DNA from: JAJFUE01 sp039683515
GTDB taxonomy: Bacteria; Sumerlaeota; Sumerlaeia; MVZB01
Length of the DNA stretch: 64,000 nucleotides
Direction of reading: 5' to 3'
Assembly (NCBI GenBank): GCA_039683515.1
Contig: JBDKRG010000015.1
Location: forward strand, 1-64,000
Shown here: one piece after another, positions 1-7,569 of the stretch
How the letters are laid out: every line of letters starts with the position of its first letter
How positions within the stretch are numbered: the first letter of the stretch is position 1
The notes under the pieces: generated by a model
The model's database searches: none
Told to the model about the DNA's origin: nothing
What the model saw: only the letters and a program-made list of their open reading frames with translations
Program-made: the position numbers and the translations under genes

Positions 1-144
1 CCCTCGCTTACGCTCGGGCTACTGCTCGGTCCCTCGCTTACGCTCGGGCTACTGCTCGGTCCCTCGCTTACGCTCGGGCTACTGCTTGGTCCCTCGCTTA
101 CGCTCGGGCTACTGCTTGGTCCCTCGCTTACGCTCGGGCTACTG
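1..144. repeat. 30-bp tandem repeat, 4.8 copies
   Basis: Four full 30-bp units and a 24-bp partial unit run head to tail. Each begins CCCTCGCTTACGCTCGGGCT; units 3 and 4 carry one change (CTCGGT to CTTGGT). A single unit of the same family recurs at 22321-22344. Read on the minus strand the unit holds stop codons in two frames. The DUF58 gene on the minus strand ends with the TAG inside the last partial unit. There are no unique spacers, so this is not a CRISPR array. Confidence 0.95.
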
Positions 145-1338
145 CGCTTTGCCGGGAATCTTGAGGCGGCGGACGTCGATGACGTGGAAATCGGGGCCGC
201 CGCGGCCGCCGTAGCCGGGCAACGACGCGGCCGGCTGAAACTGGATCCACAGGTGCATCAGCCGGCCGAGGCCGTGCTGCGGGGCGACGGGGACGGCGTC
301 GGGCGGCTGCGGCTGCACGCAGGCGAGCGTGCGCAGGATGCGATTCAGGTGGTAGGGGCCGTTGTTGATGCCGATGTTGCCGGCGGAGGTCCACAGGCCG
401 ACCGCGGCGCCGTTGCGGATGAGCTGGCGCGCGAGCGAGGCGGCGAGGCTGACCGCTTTTTCGAACTCCAGGCAGAGCGCCTGGGGCGGGTCGAGCGGGC
501 AGCGCAGGTCGAGCATGAGCATGAAGCTCTGGCTGATTTCCTCCTCGAACTCCTTGATCTTGATCCCCTGGCCCTTGGCCGACTGCTTCCAGTGGATGAT
601 GCGGACGGGGTCGCCGGCCTCGTAGTCGCGCACGCCGAAAATCCCGACGCCGGAGCCGCGGCGGTTGTTTTCGATTTCGCCCAGGACGCGCGGCGACAGG
701 TCCATGAACACCGAGGCCGGGAACAGGCGGGGGTAAACCAGGACCGTGCCTGGCTGCTCGAACGTGACGGTGTGCTCGAGGAAGCCGAACGGGTAACGCG
801 AGACGACGCGCGCGCGGTCGAGCTTGTAGAGGCCGCGTTCGGCCAGCTCGAGGGTGACGGGGCACCAGGCGCGGTCGCCCTTGCCGATCTGGCCGGCGAA
901 ACCGGTGACGACGCGGCGCTCGGCGGGGATCCAGGAGTCGATCGGGCCGACGAGCTCGTCCATGATGCCGAGCGAGTAGCTGCGGGCCGAGCGCTTGCGG
1001 TTGAGGGTTTCGATCATGGCCTGCGCGGGTTCGCCGGCGTGGAGCGTCAGGGGGTAATGCCGGGCGATGGCGAGCTTGCGCATGTTGTTGCGCGAGACGA
1101 GGCCGGAGGTGAGCAGCATCGCGAGCATGACGCCGAGGACGAGGTAGAGCAGGTTGGTGCCGGTGTTGATCGCGGCCATGCCGATGAGGAGGGCGAAGCA
1201 GATGAACATGACGCCCTCGACCGTGATGCGGTTGGAAAGGCCCAGACGGCGCGCCTGGGCCGGACCCGGCGCCGCCAGTTTTTCATTGCCAGAGGCGCGG
1301 GTTGTTTCTAAGGTCAGCAAAGGTGTCTTTTGTGGCAC
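139..1338 (-). CDS. DUF58 domain membrane protein
   Basis: A membrane protein with two close hydrophobic segments near the N-terminus (VMFICFALLIGMAAINTG and the following LLYLVLGVMLAMLL), then a cytoplasmic or periplasmic region ending in a DUF58 domain. The DUF58 signature is visible as RIIHWKQSAKG followed by IKIKEFEEE. Members of this family usually sit beside a MoxR ATPase and a transglutaminase-like protein; those would lie to the left of the window and cannot be seen. The open frame extends to 1470, but that would overlap the divergent gene at 1409. I prefer the GTG at 1338, giving 399 residues; the exact start is uncertain. The stop codon lies inside the 30-bp tandem repeat. Molecular function is unknown. 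Confidence 0.85.
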   Translation of the reverse strand: MPQKTPLLTLETTRASGNEKLAAPGPAQARRLGLSNRITVEGVMFICFALLIGMAAINTGTNLLYLVLGVMLAMLLTSGLVSRNNMRKLAIARHYPLTLHAGEPAQAMIETLNRKRSARSYSLGIMDELVGPIDSWIPAERRVVTGFAGQIGKGDRAWCPVTLELAERGLYKLDRARVVSRYPFGFLEHTVTFEQPGTVLVYPRLFPASVFMDLSPRVLGEIENNRRGSGVGIFGVRDYEAGDPVRIIHWKQSAKGQGIKIKEFEEEISQSFMLMLDLRCPLDPPQALCLEFEKAVSLAASLARQLIRNGAAVGLWTSAGNIGINNGPYHLNRILRTLACVQPQPPDAVPVAPQHGLGRLMHLWIQFQPAASLPGYGGRGGPDFHVIDVRRLKIPGKAQ

Positions 1339-1408
1339 AATAACATCCTGTGCGCCGCCCCCGCGGGAACGGCGCGAGGTTGAATGCCAACCGAAAGCTG
1401 CGCCGCAC

Positions 1409-2461
1409 ATGCAGCGCCTGATACTATTCATCATTATCATAGCCATGCACGCCGGGCCAGTTCGATCCATGGCGGCGGAACCGGCGATGCCGCTCCAGAT
1501 CGGCTACCTGGTCGACGGCTCGGACTTTATCCCGGCGACCGACGACCCGTTCGCGGGCAACGCCCTGGGCGACCAGCTGCGCAACGACCTGCTGGCCCAG
1601 AAGCAGCTGACGGAGGCGATGGAGCGGGCCGGGATGGCCGGGATCGTCCTGACGCCGATCTCGGGGTCGGGCGAAATGATCCAGCTGATGCGCTCGGGCG
1701 ACCTGCACGTCGTGCTGGCGACGGCGATGGTCTACGGCCGGTTCCTGCAGATCGCGGTGAACAATCCGGTGCCGTTCACCTACGAGCCGATCCTGCAAAG
1801 CCGCCGGCCGGGCGACATCGGGCAGGGGCGCGGCCGGGGGGTGCTGCGGCGCGGCGTCGTGATCATGGGGCCGGCCAGCGCCCTGTTCAGCCGGCCCAAG
1901 TATGCGCCCGCCGACCTGCGGCAGGCTCTGGCGAACTCCCCCCTCGCCGTGCCGTCGCTGGACTCGGCGGCCGGCTACCTGTTCCCGATCCTGACGCTGT
2001 CGAGCCAGTACGGGGCCAGCCGGCCGAGGCTGTGGTTCTGCGGATCGGACACGGACGTCGTGGCCCACGTGGTCTCCGGCCTGGCGCCGTTCGGGGCGTG
2101 CCGGGAGGGGGCGCTGGCGGGGACGCTCGCGCCGCTCACGAAGAACGGCGCGACCAGCGACAGCCTGCGCCGCCACTGCCGGGTCCTGTTCCAGACGGCG
2201 CCGTTCCCGACCGACCCGATCCTGATCCGCGACGACTTCCTGCCGTCGCTGACCGACGTCGGGCGCGAGCTCAAGCCGGCGCTGCGCGAGTTTTTCAACG
2301 AGAAGCAGCGGCTCGACCGCGACCTGCGGGTCGAGGACGCGGTGCCGCGCGATTACGAGAAAATCCAACGCGCCCTCGAGCAGAGCGGGATCGCGCCGCA
2401 CGCCTCGACGCAGCCGACGACGGGGACGCGCGTGCGGCCGGTGTTGCCGATGAGACGATGA
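1409..2461 (+). CDS. PhnD-like periplasmic substrate-binding protein
   Basis: About 350 residues. A hydrophobic signal peptide (MQRLILFIIIIAMHAGPVRS) is followed by a fold resembling PhnD-type phosphate/phosphonate ABC binding proteins: an early QIGYLVDGSDF strand, SGDLHVVLA, a central LPAGY-like SAAGYLFPI segment, and DTDVVAHVVSGLAPFGAC near the hinge. The reading frame is open far upstream (to 1154), but the ATG at 1409 directly opens a signal peptide. No ABC permease or ATPase gene is next to it. Instead a sensor histidine kinase follows 147 bp downstream, so it may feed ligand information to that kinase rather than a transporter (inference). Ligand unknown. Confidence 0.75.
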   Translation: MQRLILFIIIIAMHAGPVRSMAAEPAMPLQIGYLVDGSDFIPATDDPFAGNALGDQLRNDLLAQKQLTEAMERAGMAGIVLTPISGSGEMIQLMRSGDLHVVLATAMVYGRFLQIAVNNPVPFTYEPILQSRRPGDIGQGRGRGVLRRGVVIMGPASALFSRPKYAPADLRQALANSPLAVPSLDSAAGYLFPILTLSSQYGASRPRLWFCGSDTDVVAHVVSGLAPFGACREGALAGTLAPLTKNGATSDSLRRHCRVLFQTAPFPTDPILIRDDFLPSLTDVGRELKPALREFFNEKQRLDRDLRVEDAVPRDYEKIQRALEQSGIAPHASTQPTTGTRVRPVLPMRR

Positions 2462-2463
2462 AT

Positions 2464-2593
2464 AAATGAAATCCAAAATTCGAATTTCGAAAAAACATGC
2501 AGGATCAGGCCCGCCACGACAAGGAGCGATATTCGATATTTGGATTTCGGGCTTGTTTAGGATTTAGATATTAGGATTTCGGATTTGTCCGGA
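2464..2593. repeat. AT-rich GGATTT/ATTCG word repeat
   Basis: The gap between the binding protein and the kinase is much more AT-rich than its surroundings. It consists of variations on ATTCGAATTTCG, GATATTTGGATTTCGG and TTAGGATTTCGGATTT. It looks like one more family of short intergenic repeats. I saw no clear promoter or terminator in it. Confidence 0.6.
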
Positions 2594-2608
2594 TGGTGGT
2601 GAATCAGG

Positions 2609-3856
2609 TTGGAACTGAAACTGAATCGTCTGCTTGCCGCGTTTGCGCTGGCGGTGTTGATCGCCACGCTGTGGCTGCTCGCATGGCTGCGGCAGAACGC
2701 CGCCGGCGAACTGGATCGGGCGGCGTTCAACGCGGCAAGCTCGCTGCGGCGCGAGGAAATCCTGCACGGCCCCGGGGGCGACACGCTCGTCCGGTTCCGG
2801 CGCGTGCGCACGCTCATGGAACAGGCCGCCCGCTCGCCGTACATCCGGAACGCGGTGCTGACCAAGATCGTCAATCGGCGCGAACACCCGATTTACCCGA
2901 TCGTGTGGTGGGCGGATCATCGCGAGGAGTGGGCCAAGCCGCTCGAGGGGTGGCGCAAGGAGCCGCTGGGCGACAAGGCCGCCCCGTGGGGATACCTGTA
3001 CCTGGACCTCAATCGATCGACGCTGACGACCATTAACCTGTCGATCGGGACGGTGGCCGTCTCGGTGGTGTTGATGCTGTTCGCGCTGCTGGCGCGGCTG
3101 CTCAGCCAGGAGAGCTCGCTCAAGCGCACGACGATCGAGCTCAACGACAGGCGGCGGGAACTGATCCGGCTGGAGCGGCTCGCGCTCGGCGGGCAGCTGG
3201 CGGCGGGCATCCTCCACGATGTGCGCAAGCCGATCCTGAACATCCGCCACAGCCTCGACGACCTGAACGACGCCCTGGGGGATTTCGCGTCGGCGGCGAC
3301 GGACCTGCAGAACGTGCGCCACCAGACGATGCTCTTTTTCCAGATCCTGCAGGAGAGCCGGATCGAGCAGTTCATCCAGTCGGACCGGGCCGGCGAGGAA
3401 TTCATCAACATCGGGCCGATCCTCGACTTCTCGCTGAACCTGGTCAAATACGAGCGGCGCGCCGTGGAAGTCACGCGCAAGGACGCGGCCGGGATCCCGC
3501 CCCTCCTCGCGCACCGCTACCGGCTCGTGCAGCTGTTCTCGAACCTGGTCCTGAACGCCTACCAGGCGATGAAGGGGCAGGGGCGCCTGAAGGTCGAATC
3601 GCTGGCCGGAGAGGGCCCGTCGGTCGTCGTGCGGATCACCGACAGCGGGCCGGGCATCCCGCCCGAGACGATCGAGCGGATTTTCGACCCGTTCTACACG
3701 ACCAAGCCCGAAGGGGAGGGAACCGGGCTCGGCCTTTCCATTTGCCGCATGATCGTCGAGGAGATGGGCGGCACGATCGCGGTCGAAAGCCGGCCGGGCG
3801 GGCCGACGACGTTCACCGTGAAGCTGCCGGTCGAACACGAGAAGGCGGAGCAATAA
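2609..3856 (+). CDS. Membrane sensor histidine kinase
   Basis: 415 residues. An N-terminal membrane helix (residues about 8-27), a roughly 110-residue extracytoplasmic loop, a second helix (about 145-168), then a cytoplasmic kinase. The phosphoacceptor is in GILHDVRKPILNIRH (about residue 205). ATPase motifs are the N-box LVLNAYQAM and the G-boxes ITDSGPGIPPE and EGTGLGLSICRMI. The frame begins at a TTG; no in-frame ATG exists near it, and an ATG at 2593 is in another frame. The extracytoplasmic loop contains no obvious ligand-binding domain, which fits a partner such as the PhnD-like protein just upstream (inference). No response regulator gene is adjacent. Confidence 0.85.
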   Translation: MELKLNRLLAAFALAVLIATLWLLAWLRQNAAGELDRAAFNAASSLRREEILHGPGGDTLVRFRRVRTLMEQAARSPYIRNAVLTKIVNRREHPIYPIVWWADHREEWAKPLEGWRKEPLGDKAAPWGYLYLDLNRSTLTTINLSIGTVAVSVVLMLFALLARLLSQESSLKRTTIELNDRRRELIRLERLALGGQLAAGILHDVRKPILNIRHSLDDLNDALGDFASAATDLQNVRHQTMLFFQILQESRIEQFIQSDRAGEEFINIGPILDFSLNLVKYERRAVEVTRKDAAGIPPLLAHRYRLVQLFSNLVLNAYQAMKGQGRLKVESLAGEGPSVVVRITDSGPGIPPETIERIFDPFYTTKPEGEGTGLGLSICRMIVEEMGGTIAVESRPGGPTTFTVKLPVEHEKAEQ

Positions 3857-3862
3857 CATCGC

Positions 3863-3900
3863 CGTGGCCGGCGGGGGACGCCGGCCCGACACGAGCACGA
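3863..3900. repeat. GGCCGGCG palindromic repeat
   Basis: A palindromic GTGGCCGGCGGGGGACGCC unit followed by GGCCCGACACGAGCACG. Related copies lie at 4832-4862, 43829-43855, 51844-51870, 51911-51940 and 52053-52082. It can form a strong hairpin in RNA and sits between two codirectional genes. Confidence 0.75.
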
Positions 3901-3913
3901 TGGGGGGATCGGG

Positions 3914-4684
3914 ATGATCGTGGCCTTGTTCGGAGACGCGCACGGGAATCTGCCCGGGCTCTATCGGCTGTGCGCCGAGTGGGAAGCCGAGACGGGGCGG
4001 CGCGTCGACCTGGCGCTTCAGGCCGGGGACATGGAGCTGTGGCGGACCGCCGAGGAATTGAAAGCGGCCGATCCCAGGCGGCGCGGCGTGGACGATTCGC
4101 TGTTCGGCTCGGCGCCGTATCTTTCGGGCGAGAAACCGGTGCCGGTCGAGACGTGGTTCGTTCACGGCAACAACGAAAACTTCGAACGGCTGCGCGAGGC
4201 GGCGAGGGGCGGGATCGATCCGGCGGGACGGCTCGTCTTTCTGGCGCCCGGGACCGTGCGCGAGTTCAGGACGGGCGACGAGACGCTCACCGTCGCCGGC
4301 TGCGGCGGGATGGAATACCGGTTCGGTAAATACCCGATCCCCGACGAGCAGCCGGTCCACAAATACATCTACCCGCCGGCGATCGAGGCGCTCGAGGGGG
4401 AGCGGCCGGCCGTCGACGTGCTGCTGCTGCACGACGCCCCGATGAACAAGGGGCTGCGCGACAAGTTCCCGACCGGGAGCAAGCGGATCACGCGCCTGAT
4501 CGAGGCGCTCGCGCCGCGGTTCGCGTTTTACGGGCATTATGACCGCCCCCCCGAACCGTTCCGCATCGGGCGGACGTTGTGCGCGTGCCTCAACCCGGAG
4601 GCGGGCCGGAAAATACCGGAACGCGAGGGGGGGATGGCGGTGCTGGACACGGAGTCGTGGGAGTTTGGGTACGTGAAGGGTTAG
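3914..4684 (+). CDS. Calcineurin-like metallophosphoesterase
   Basis: 256 residues with the metal-binding motif series of calcineurin-like phosphoesterases: GDAHGN (residues 7-12), QAGDME (about 36), HGNNENF (about 80), LLHDAP (about 175) and GHYDRPPE (about 214). The order and spacing suggest a two-metal phosphodiesterase or phosphatase. Substrate unknown. It has no signal peptide and should be cytoplasmic. An ATG preceded by a G-rich GGGGGGATCGGG stretch gives the start. Its TAG stop codon is also the first bases of the terminal repeat of the element at 4682-4811. Confidence 0.85.
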   Translation: MIVALFGDAHGNLPGLYRLCAEWEAETGRRVDLALQAGDMELWRTAEELKAADPRRRGVDDSLFGSAPYLSGEKPVPVETWFVHGNNENFERLREAARGGIDPAGRLVFLAPGTVREFRTGDETLTVAGCGGMEYRFGKYPIPDEQPVHKYIYPPAIEALEGERPAVDVLLLHDAPMNKGLRDKFPTGSKRITRLIEALAPRFAFYGHYDRPPEPFRIGRTLCACLNPEAGRKIPEREGGMAVLDTESWEFGYVKG

Positions 4685-4811
4685 AGCGAGTGACAAAAGT
4701 CTTACGGCAATCGCCGTAATCGAGACGGGGCTTGGTTTCGAAGCTTGGTGCTGATTCGATTACGATTACGAGCACGAGCACGAACCGATAACTTTTGTCA
4801 AGCGCTCTAGA
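4682..4811. mobile_element. TIR-bounded intergenic element, copy A
   Basis: A 130-bp unit with imperfect terminal inverted repeats. The left end reads TAGAGCGAGTGACAAAAGT and the right end, reverse complemented, reads TAGAGCGCTTGACAAAAGT. The left arm continues into a small hairpin, TTACGGC-AATC-GCCGTAA. The interior ends with the GATTACGATTACGAGCACG word. There is no coding capacity. Similar units occur at 6561-6687 and 51817-51970, and a one-ended one at 36861. It behaves like a MITE or a host-specific repeat; no flanking target duplication was recognised. Confidence 0.6.
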
Positions 4812-4831
4812 GAAGAGATACGAGCACAAGA

Positions 4832-4862
4832 ATGGCCGGCGAGGGCGCCGGCCCCACACGAG
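4832..4862. repeat. GGCCGGCG palindromic repeat
   Basis: ATGGCCGGCGAGGGCGCCGG followed by CCCCACACGAGCAG. It is the clearest copy of the palindromic family listed at 3863-3900. It lies immediately upstream of the glycosyltransferase start. Confidence 0.75.
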
Positions 4863-4868
4863 CAGAAC

Positions 4869-6068
4869 ATGACGGAATCGAAACCGCACGAACGCAGGAT
4901 CCTGATGCTCGCCACGGGGCGGGTGGTCGAGCCGTTGTTCGGCGGGGAGCTCAGGTATTTCCACCTCGCCGACGAGCTCGCGCGGATGGGCCACACGGTC
5001 GAACTGCACGGCTGGCTGTCGCGCAACCATAAAATTCAAACGGCCAGGCACGGGCGGCTGACGATCGTCGAGCATCACGCGGCGGCGCTCGACCTGGCGC
5101 AGGTGTTCCACCGGCTGCGGCTCATCCCGGCCTGCGAGCTGCCGGCATGGCTCGCGCACCTGGGACCGGTCGTCGCGGAGATGGTGAAACGCAACCGGTT
5201 CGACATCGTGCATTACGAACTGCCGTGGTGGTCGCGCGCCGTGGACGACCTGCCGCCGAAAACCGTGGTCGTGTACGGGGCGCAGAACATCGAGTCGGTC
5301 TGGTGGGAGCCGCGGCTCAAGGGATTCTTCCGGGCCGAAACCTGGAAGCGGCGGCTGCTCGAGCACGAACGGCACGCGCTCACCAGCACGGCGGGGGTCG
5401 TCGCGTGCAGCGAGCAGGACGCGCAGTGGATGGACGAGCGGGTCGGGGTGAGGCCGCCGCGGCTGGCGATCGTCCCCAACGGCTTCGACGCGCGCCGGTT
5501 CACGCCGCCTGATGGTTCGCGACGGGCATGGGCGCGGCGGAAATTCAATTTTAACGACCATGAAAAAGTGACGGTGTTTATCGGCGCGGCGGTCGAGCAC
5601 AACGTGCGCGCCGCCAGGGAGATCTGCGAACGGATCGCGCCGGCCACCGAGGGCGAGGCGATCCGGCACGTGATCGCCGGGCGCGTCGCGCGCGGGATGA
5701 AGTGCGGCCGAGCCAACGTGAGTTGCATCGAGAACGTGAGCGACGTCCTGGAGCTGCTTCAGGCGGCGGACGTCGCGATCAACCCGATGCTGAGCGGGTC
5801 GGGGAGCAACATCAAGATCGCGGAGGCGCTGGGGGCCGGGCTGCCGGTCGTGACGACCGAGTTCGGGATGCGCGGCTACGAGGCATACGGGGCGTGGCTG
5901 GGCGTCGGCAGCATTGAGGATTTCCCGGAATTGATCCGGAAGGCTCAGTGGCCGAATCCGGCGCCGCGGGAAGAAGTCGAGCGGCTGGGCTGGGCGGCAT
6001 CGGCGCGGAAACTTTCGGAACATTACGAGAATTTGATCAAGTTGATGGCGAGCCAGGAAGCGGAATAG
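4869..6068 (+). CDS. Glycosyltransferase family 4-like
   Basis: 399 residues with a GT-B fold. The N-terminal domain contains the loop GGELRYFHLADELARMGH, typical of group 1 glycosyltransferases, and RFDIVHYELPWW. The C-terminal domain carries VPNGFDARRF at the interdomain linker, FIGAAVEHNVRAAREIC, and the donor-binding region MLSGSGSNIKIAEALGAGLP with PVVTTEFGMRG. The usual acidic E of the EX7E motif is represented by the KIAEAL segment. It probably transfers a sugar from a nucleotide donor to a surface glycan; donor and acceptor are unknown. It stands alone between repeat-filled gaps, without other glycan genes next to it. Confidence 0.85.
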   Translation: MTESKPHERRILMLATGRVVEPLFGGELRYFHLADELARMGHTVELHGWLSRNHKIQTARHGRLTIVEHHAAALDLAQVFHRLRLIPACELPAWLAHLGPVVAEMVKRNRFDIVHYELPWWSRAVDDLPPKTVVVYGAQNIESVWWEPRLKGFFRAETWKRRLLEHERHALTSTAGVVACSEQDAQWMDERVGVRPPRLAIVPNGFDARRFTPPDGSRRAWARRKFNFNDHEKVTVFIGAAVEHNVRAAREICERIAPATEGEAIRHVIAGRVARGMKCGRANVSCIENVSDVLELLQAADVAINPMLSGSGSNIKIAEALGAGLPVVTTEFGMRGYEAYGAWLGVGSIEDFPELIRKAQWPNPAPREEVERLGWAASARKLSEHYENLIKLMASQEAE

Positions 6069-6073
6069 GAGTC

Positions 6074-6223
6074 GGGCCGGCCTTATACCTGACCGTCGAC
6101 GGCCAGGGCGAACCCGGGTGCGAAGTTTTCCAGACGGCCGTCCAGGCGCTCTACGGGGCCGCGTTCACGATCAAAATGACGCGCAAGGTACTGCAAACGT
6201 GTTGCTCCTCCGGAGCTGGCTGA
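6074..6223 (+). pseudogene. GyrI-like domain fragment
   Basis: The frame runs on from just after the glycosyltransferase stop. It encodes LYLTVDGQGEP, then FQTAVQALYGAAFTIKMTRK, which closely resembles the first part of GyrI-like small-molecule-binding proteins (the DGQG...A..ALY...Y.LK pattern). Similarity stops after TRK and the frame ends at 6223, so roughly 150 residues of the family are missing. No start codon or ribosome binding site is visible. I read it as a decayed remnant; the assignment rests on pattern memory only. Confidence 0.55.
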
Positions 6224-6560
6224 CGACGAGGCCGGATGGTGTTGAACAGGTCAACGTACACACCTCGAAAACGGCCTTGTGAAGCAGCGGATATTACACG
6301 GATAGCCATCGCATGCTCGACATTTCGACTGAACCAACCTTGATGTCATGCACCCCCTTGCGGTTCGATTCCATTTTATTCTGGCGGATTGCGCGAGCTT
6401 CATTTTACAGTCGATCTTCAACCTGGAAGACTGCACACAAAGCTTTTGGGCTCAGTTCACAGCGTGGTCGGGGCCGGCGTTCGAGGAGAAGAAGGCCGGC
6501 GGCAACCGATTCAGCCCGCCGCGGCGGGCATGACCGAACCGGCACGGGCGTCTAAAGACG
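6224..6560. other. Intergenic stretch without recognisable gene
   Basis: This region follows the GyrI-like fragment and precedes a TIR element. Short frames exist on both strands, but none has a convincing start or familiar motif. Base composition is less GC-rich than the flanks. It may be the decayed remainder of whatever disrupted the GyrI-like gene. Confidence 0.5.
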
Positions 6561-6687
6561 GCGACAAAAGTTTTACGGCAATAAAACACGTTCCAACAGA
6601 TTCTCAAGGGATGAGCCGGCGGTTGGTTCGATTACGATTACGATTACGACGCACGACGCACGAACGGAAAACTTTTGTCAATTGCTC
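6561..6687. mobile_element. TIR-bounded intergenic element, copy B
   Basis: Left arm GCGACAAAAGTTTTACGGCA; the right arm, reverse complemented, reads AGCAATTGACAAAAGTTTTC. The interior again carries a GATTACGATTACGATTACG word just before the right arm. The element ends immediately before the AAAGGAG ribosome binding site of the next gene, so it lies in that gene's promoter or leader region. Confidence 0.6.
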
Positions 6688-6701
6688 AAAAGGAGCCAGC
6701 G

Positions 6702-7313
6702 ATGAGTGAGACTTGCTCGATCGAGACCCAGATTCAGATGGTGGACGGGACGATCCACACGTTCTGCCAGACCGACCCGGAGGCCAACCGGGGGTTCCTG
6801 GAGCGGTTCGTGCCGGCCAAACTGTATTCGTCGCCGTATTTCGCGATCGAGGACGCGCTCGGAATTTCCGTGTTCAAGACGTCCAAGATCGAGGTGATGG
6901 ACATGCAGATCGACCCGGCGCCGCGCTGGCCGGGGCTGCAGGAAGGCGCGCGGGTGCGCGAAATCTCGCGGACCGAGTTCGACCGCATCCTCGGCGGCGC
7001 GGAGGGCGCCGAGATCAAGCGGCAGGCGCGCACGCCCGGCGAGGATTTCAAGGGCTACGTCGTCATGACGTTCGACAGCGGCAAGGAGCTCATCCTCGAG
7101 ACCCAGACCAAGGTCGCCCTGATCCACGACCAGAAGCATGCGCTCAACAAGATCCTCGACATGCCGACGATCTGCCTGCCGATCAACGAAAACCGGTTCT
7201 TGCTGATCAACGGGGCCAACCTGCTGCACCTGCGGATCACGCCGGGCCAGCCGAACATCGCGCCGACGGCGTGGCGGGCCGAGCCGTCGGCCGTGGCGGA
7301 GGACTTTATTTAG
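6702..7313 (+). CDS. Orphan two-repeat protein, paralog of 37178-37771
   Basis: 203 residues, no signal peptide and no membrane helix; probably cytoplasmic. I do not recognise a named family. The protein has two similar halves, each starting with a beta strand containing a V-x-M-x-x-G-type core (IQMVDGTIHTF near the N-terminus, VVMTFDSGKELIL in the second half) and ending in a hydrophobic strand (FLLINGANLLHLRITPG). The product of the gene at 37178 aligns over its full length: same order, same DxP-x-L-R/I-N-G pattern and an ending of LLNTRRIECIRIHP. The start at 6702 is set by AAAGGAG seven bases upstream; a longer frame from 6675 would run into the TIR element. It ends just before a cluster of hairpins. 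Confidence 0.7.
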   Translation: MSETCSIETQIQMVDGTIHTFCQTDPEANRGFLERFVPAKLYSSPYFAIEDALGISVFKTSKIEVMDMQIDPAPRWPGLQEGARVREISRTEFDRILGGAEGAEIKRQARTPGEDFKGYVVMTFDSGKELILETQTKVALIHDQKHALNKILDMPTICLPINENRFLLINGANLLHLRITPGQPNIAPTAWRAEPSAVAEDFI

Positions 7314-7370
7314 ATCCGAGGCAAATCCGCAGGGCGCAGAGCATTTCCGCTGACGTCGGGACCGCGTCAG

Positions 7371-7475
7371 CGGTTCGACAAATGCGCGCGCGGTGGTTTG
7401 TCGAACCGATCAATCGGTTCGTGTCGATGCGATCCCGACCGTGGGTTGAATCGCAAAACCGGCGATTCAACCCAC
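7371..7475. repeat. Cluster of three perfect hairpins
   Basis: Three inverted repeats in 105 bp: GGTTCGACAAA (7372-7382) with its complement at 7397-7407; CGAACCGAT (7402-7410) with 7413-7421; and a perfect 14-bp stem, GTGGGTTGAATCGC (7441-7454), with 7462-7475 around a 7-base loop. The first two share bases, so they are alternative structures. No U-run follows, so a simple Rho-independent terminator is unlikely. Confidence 0.75.
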
Positions 7476-7569
7476 GGCTTTGGACGTCGAACCGCTGGCG
7501 CGGTTCTTGAGCCACTGCAATTCGGTTCCGGCTTTGCCGGTTTGCGAGAACGAGCACGAGGATGTTGAA

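Noticed and set aside
1..144. Possible CRISPR array
   Set aside because: The 30-bp units are contiguous with no unique spacers, and no cas gene is present.
2564..4696. 710-residue minus-strand frame
   Set aside because: Antisense of the sensor kinase and phosphoesterase, both of which have clear motifs.
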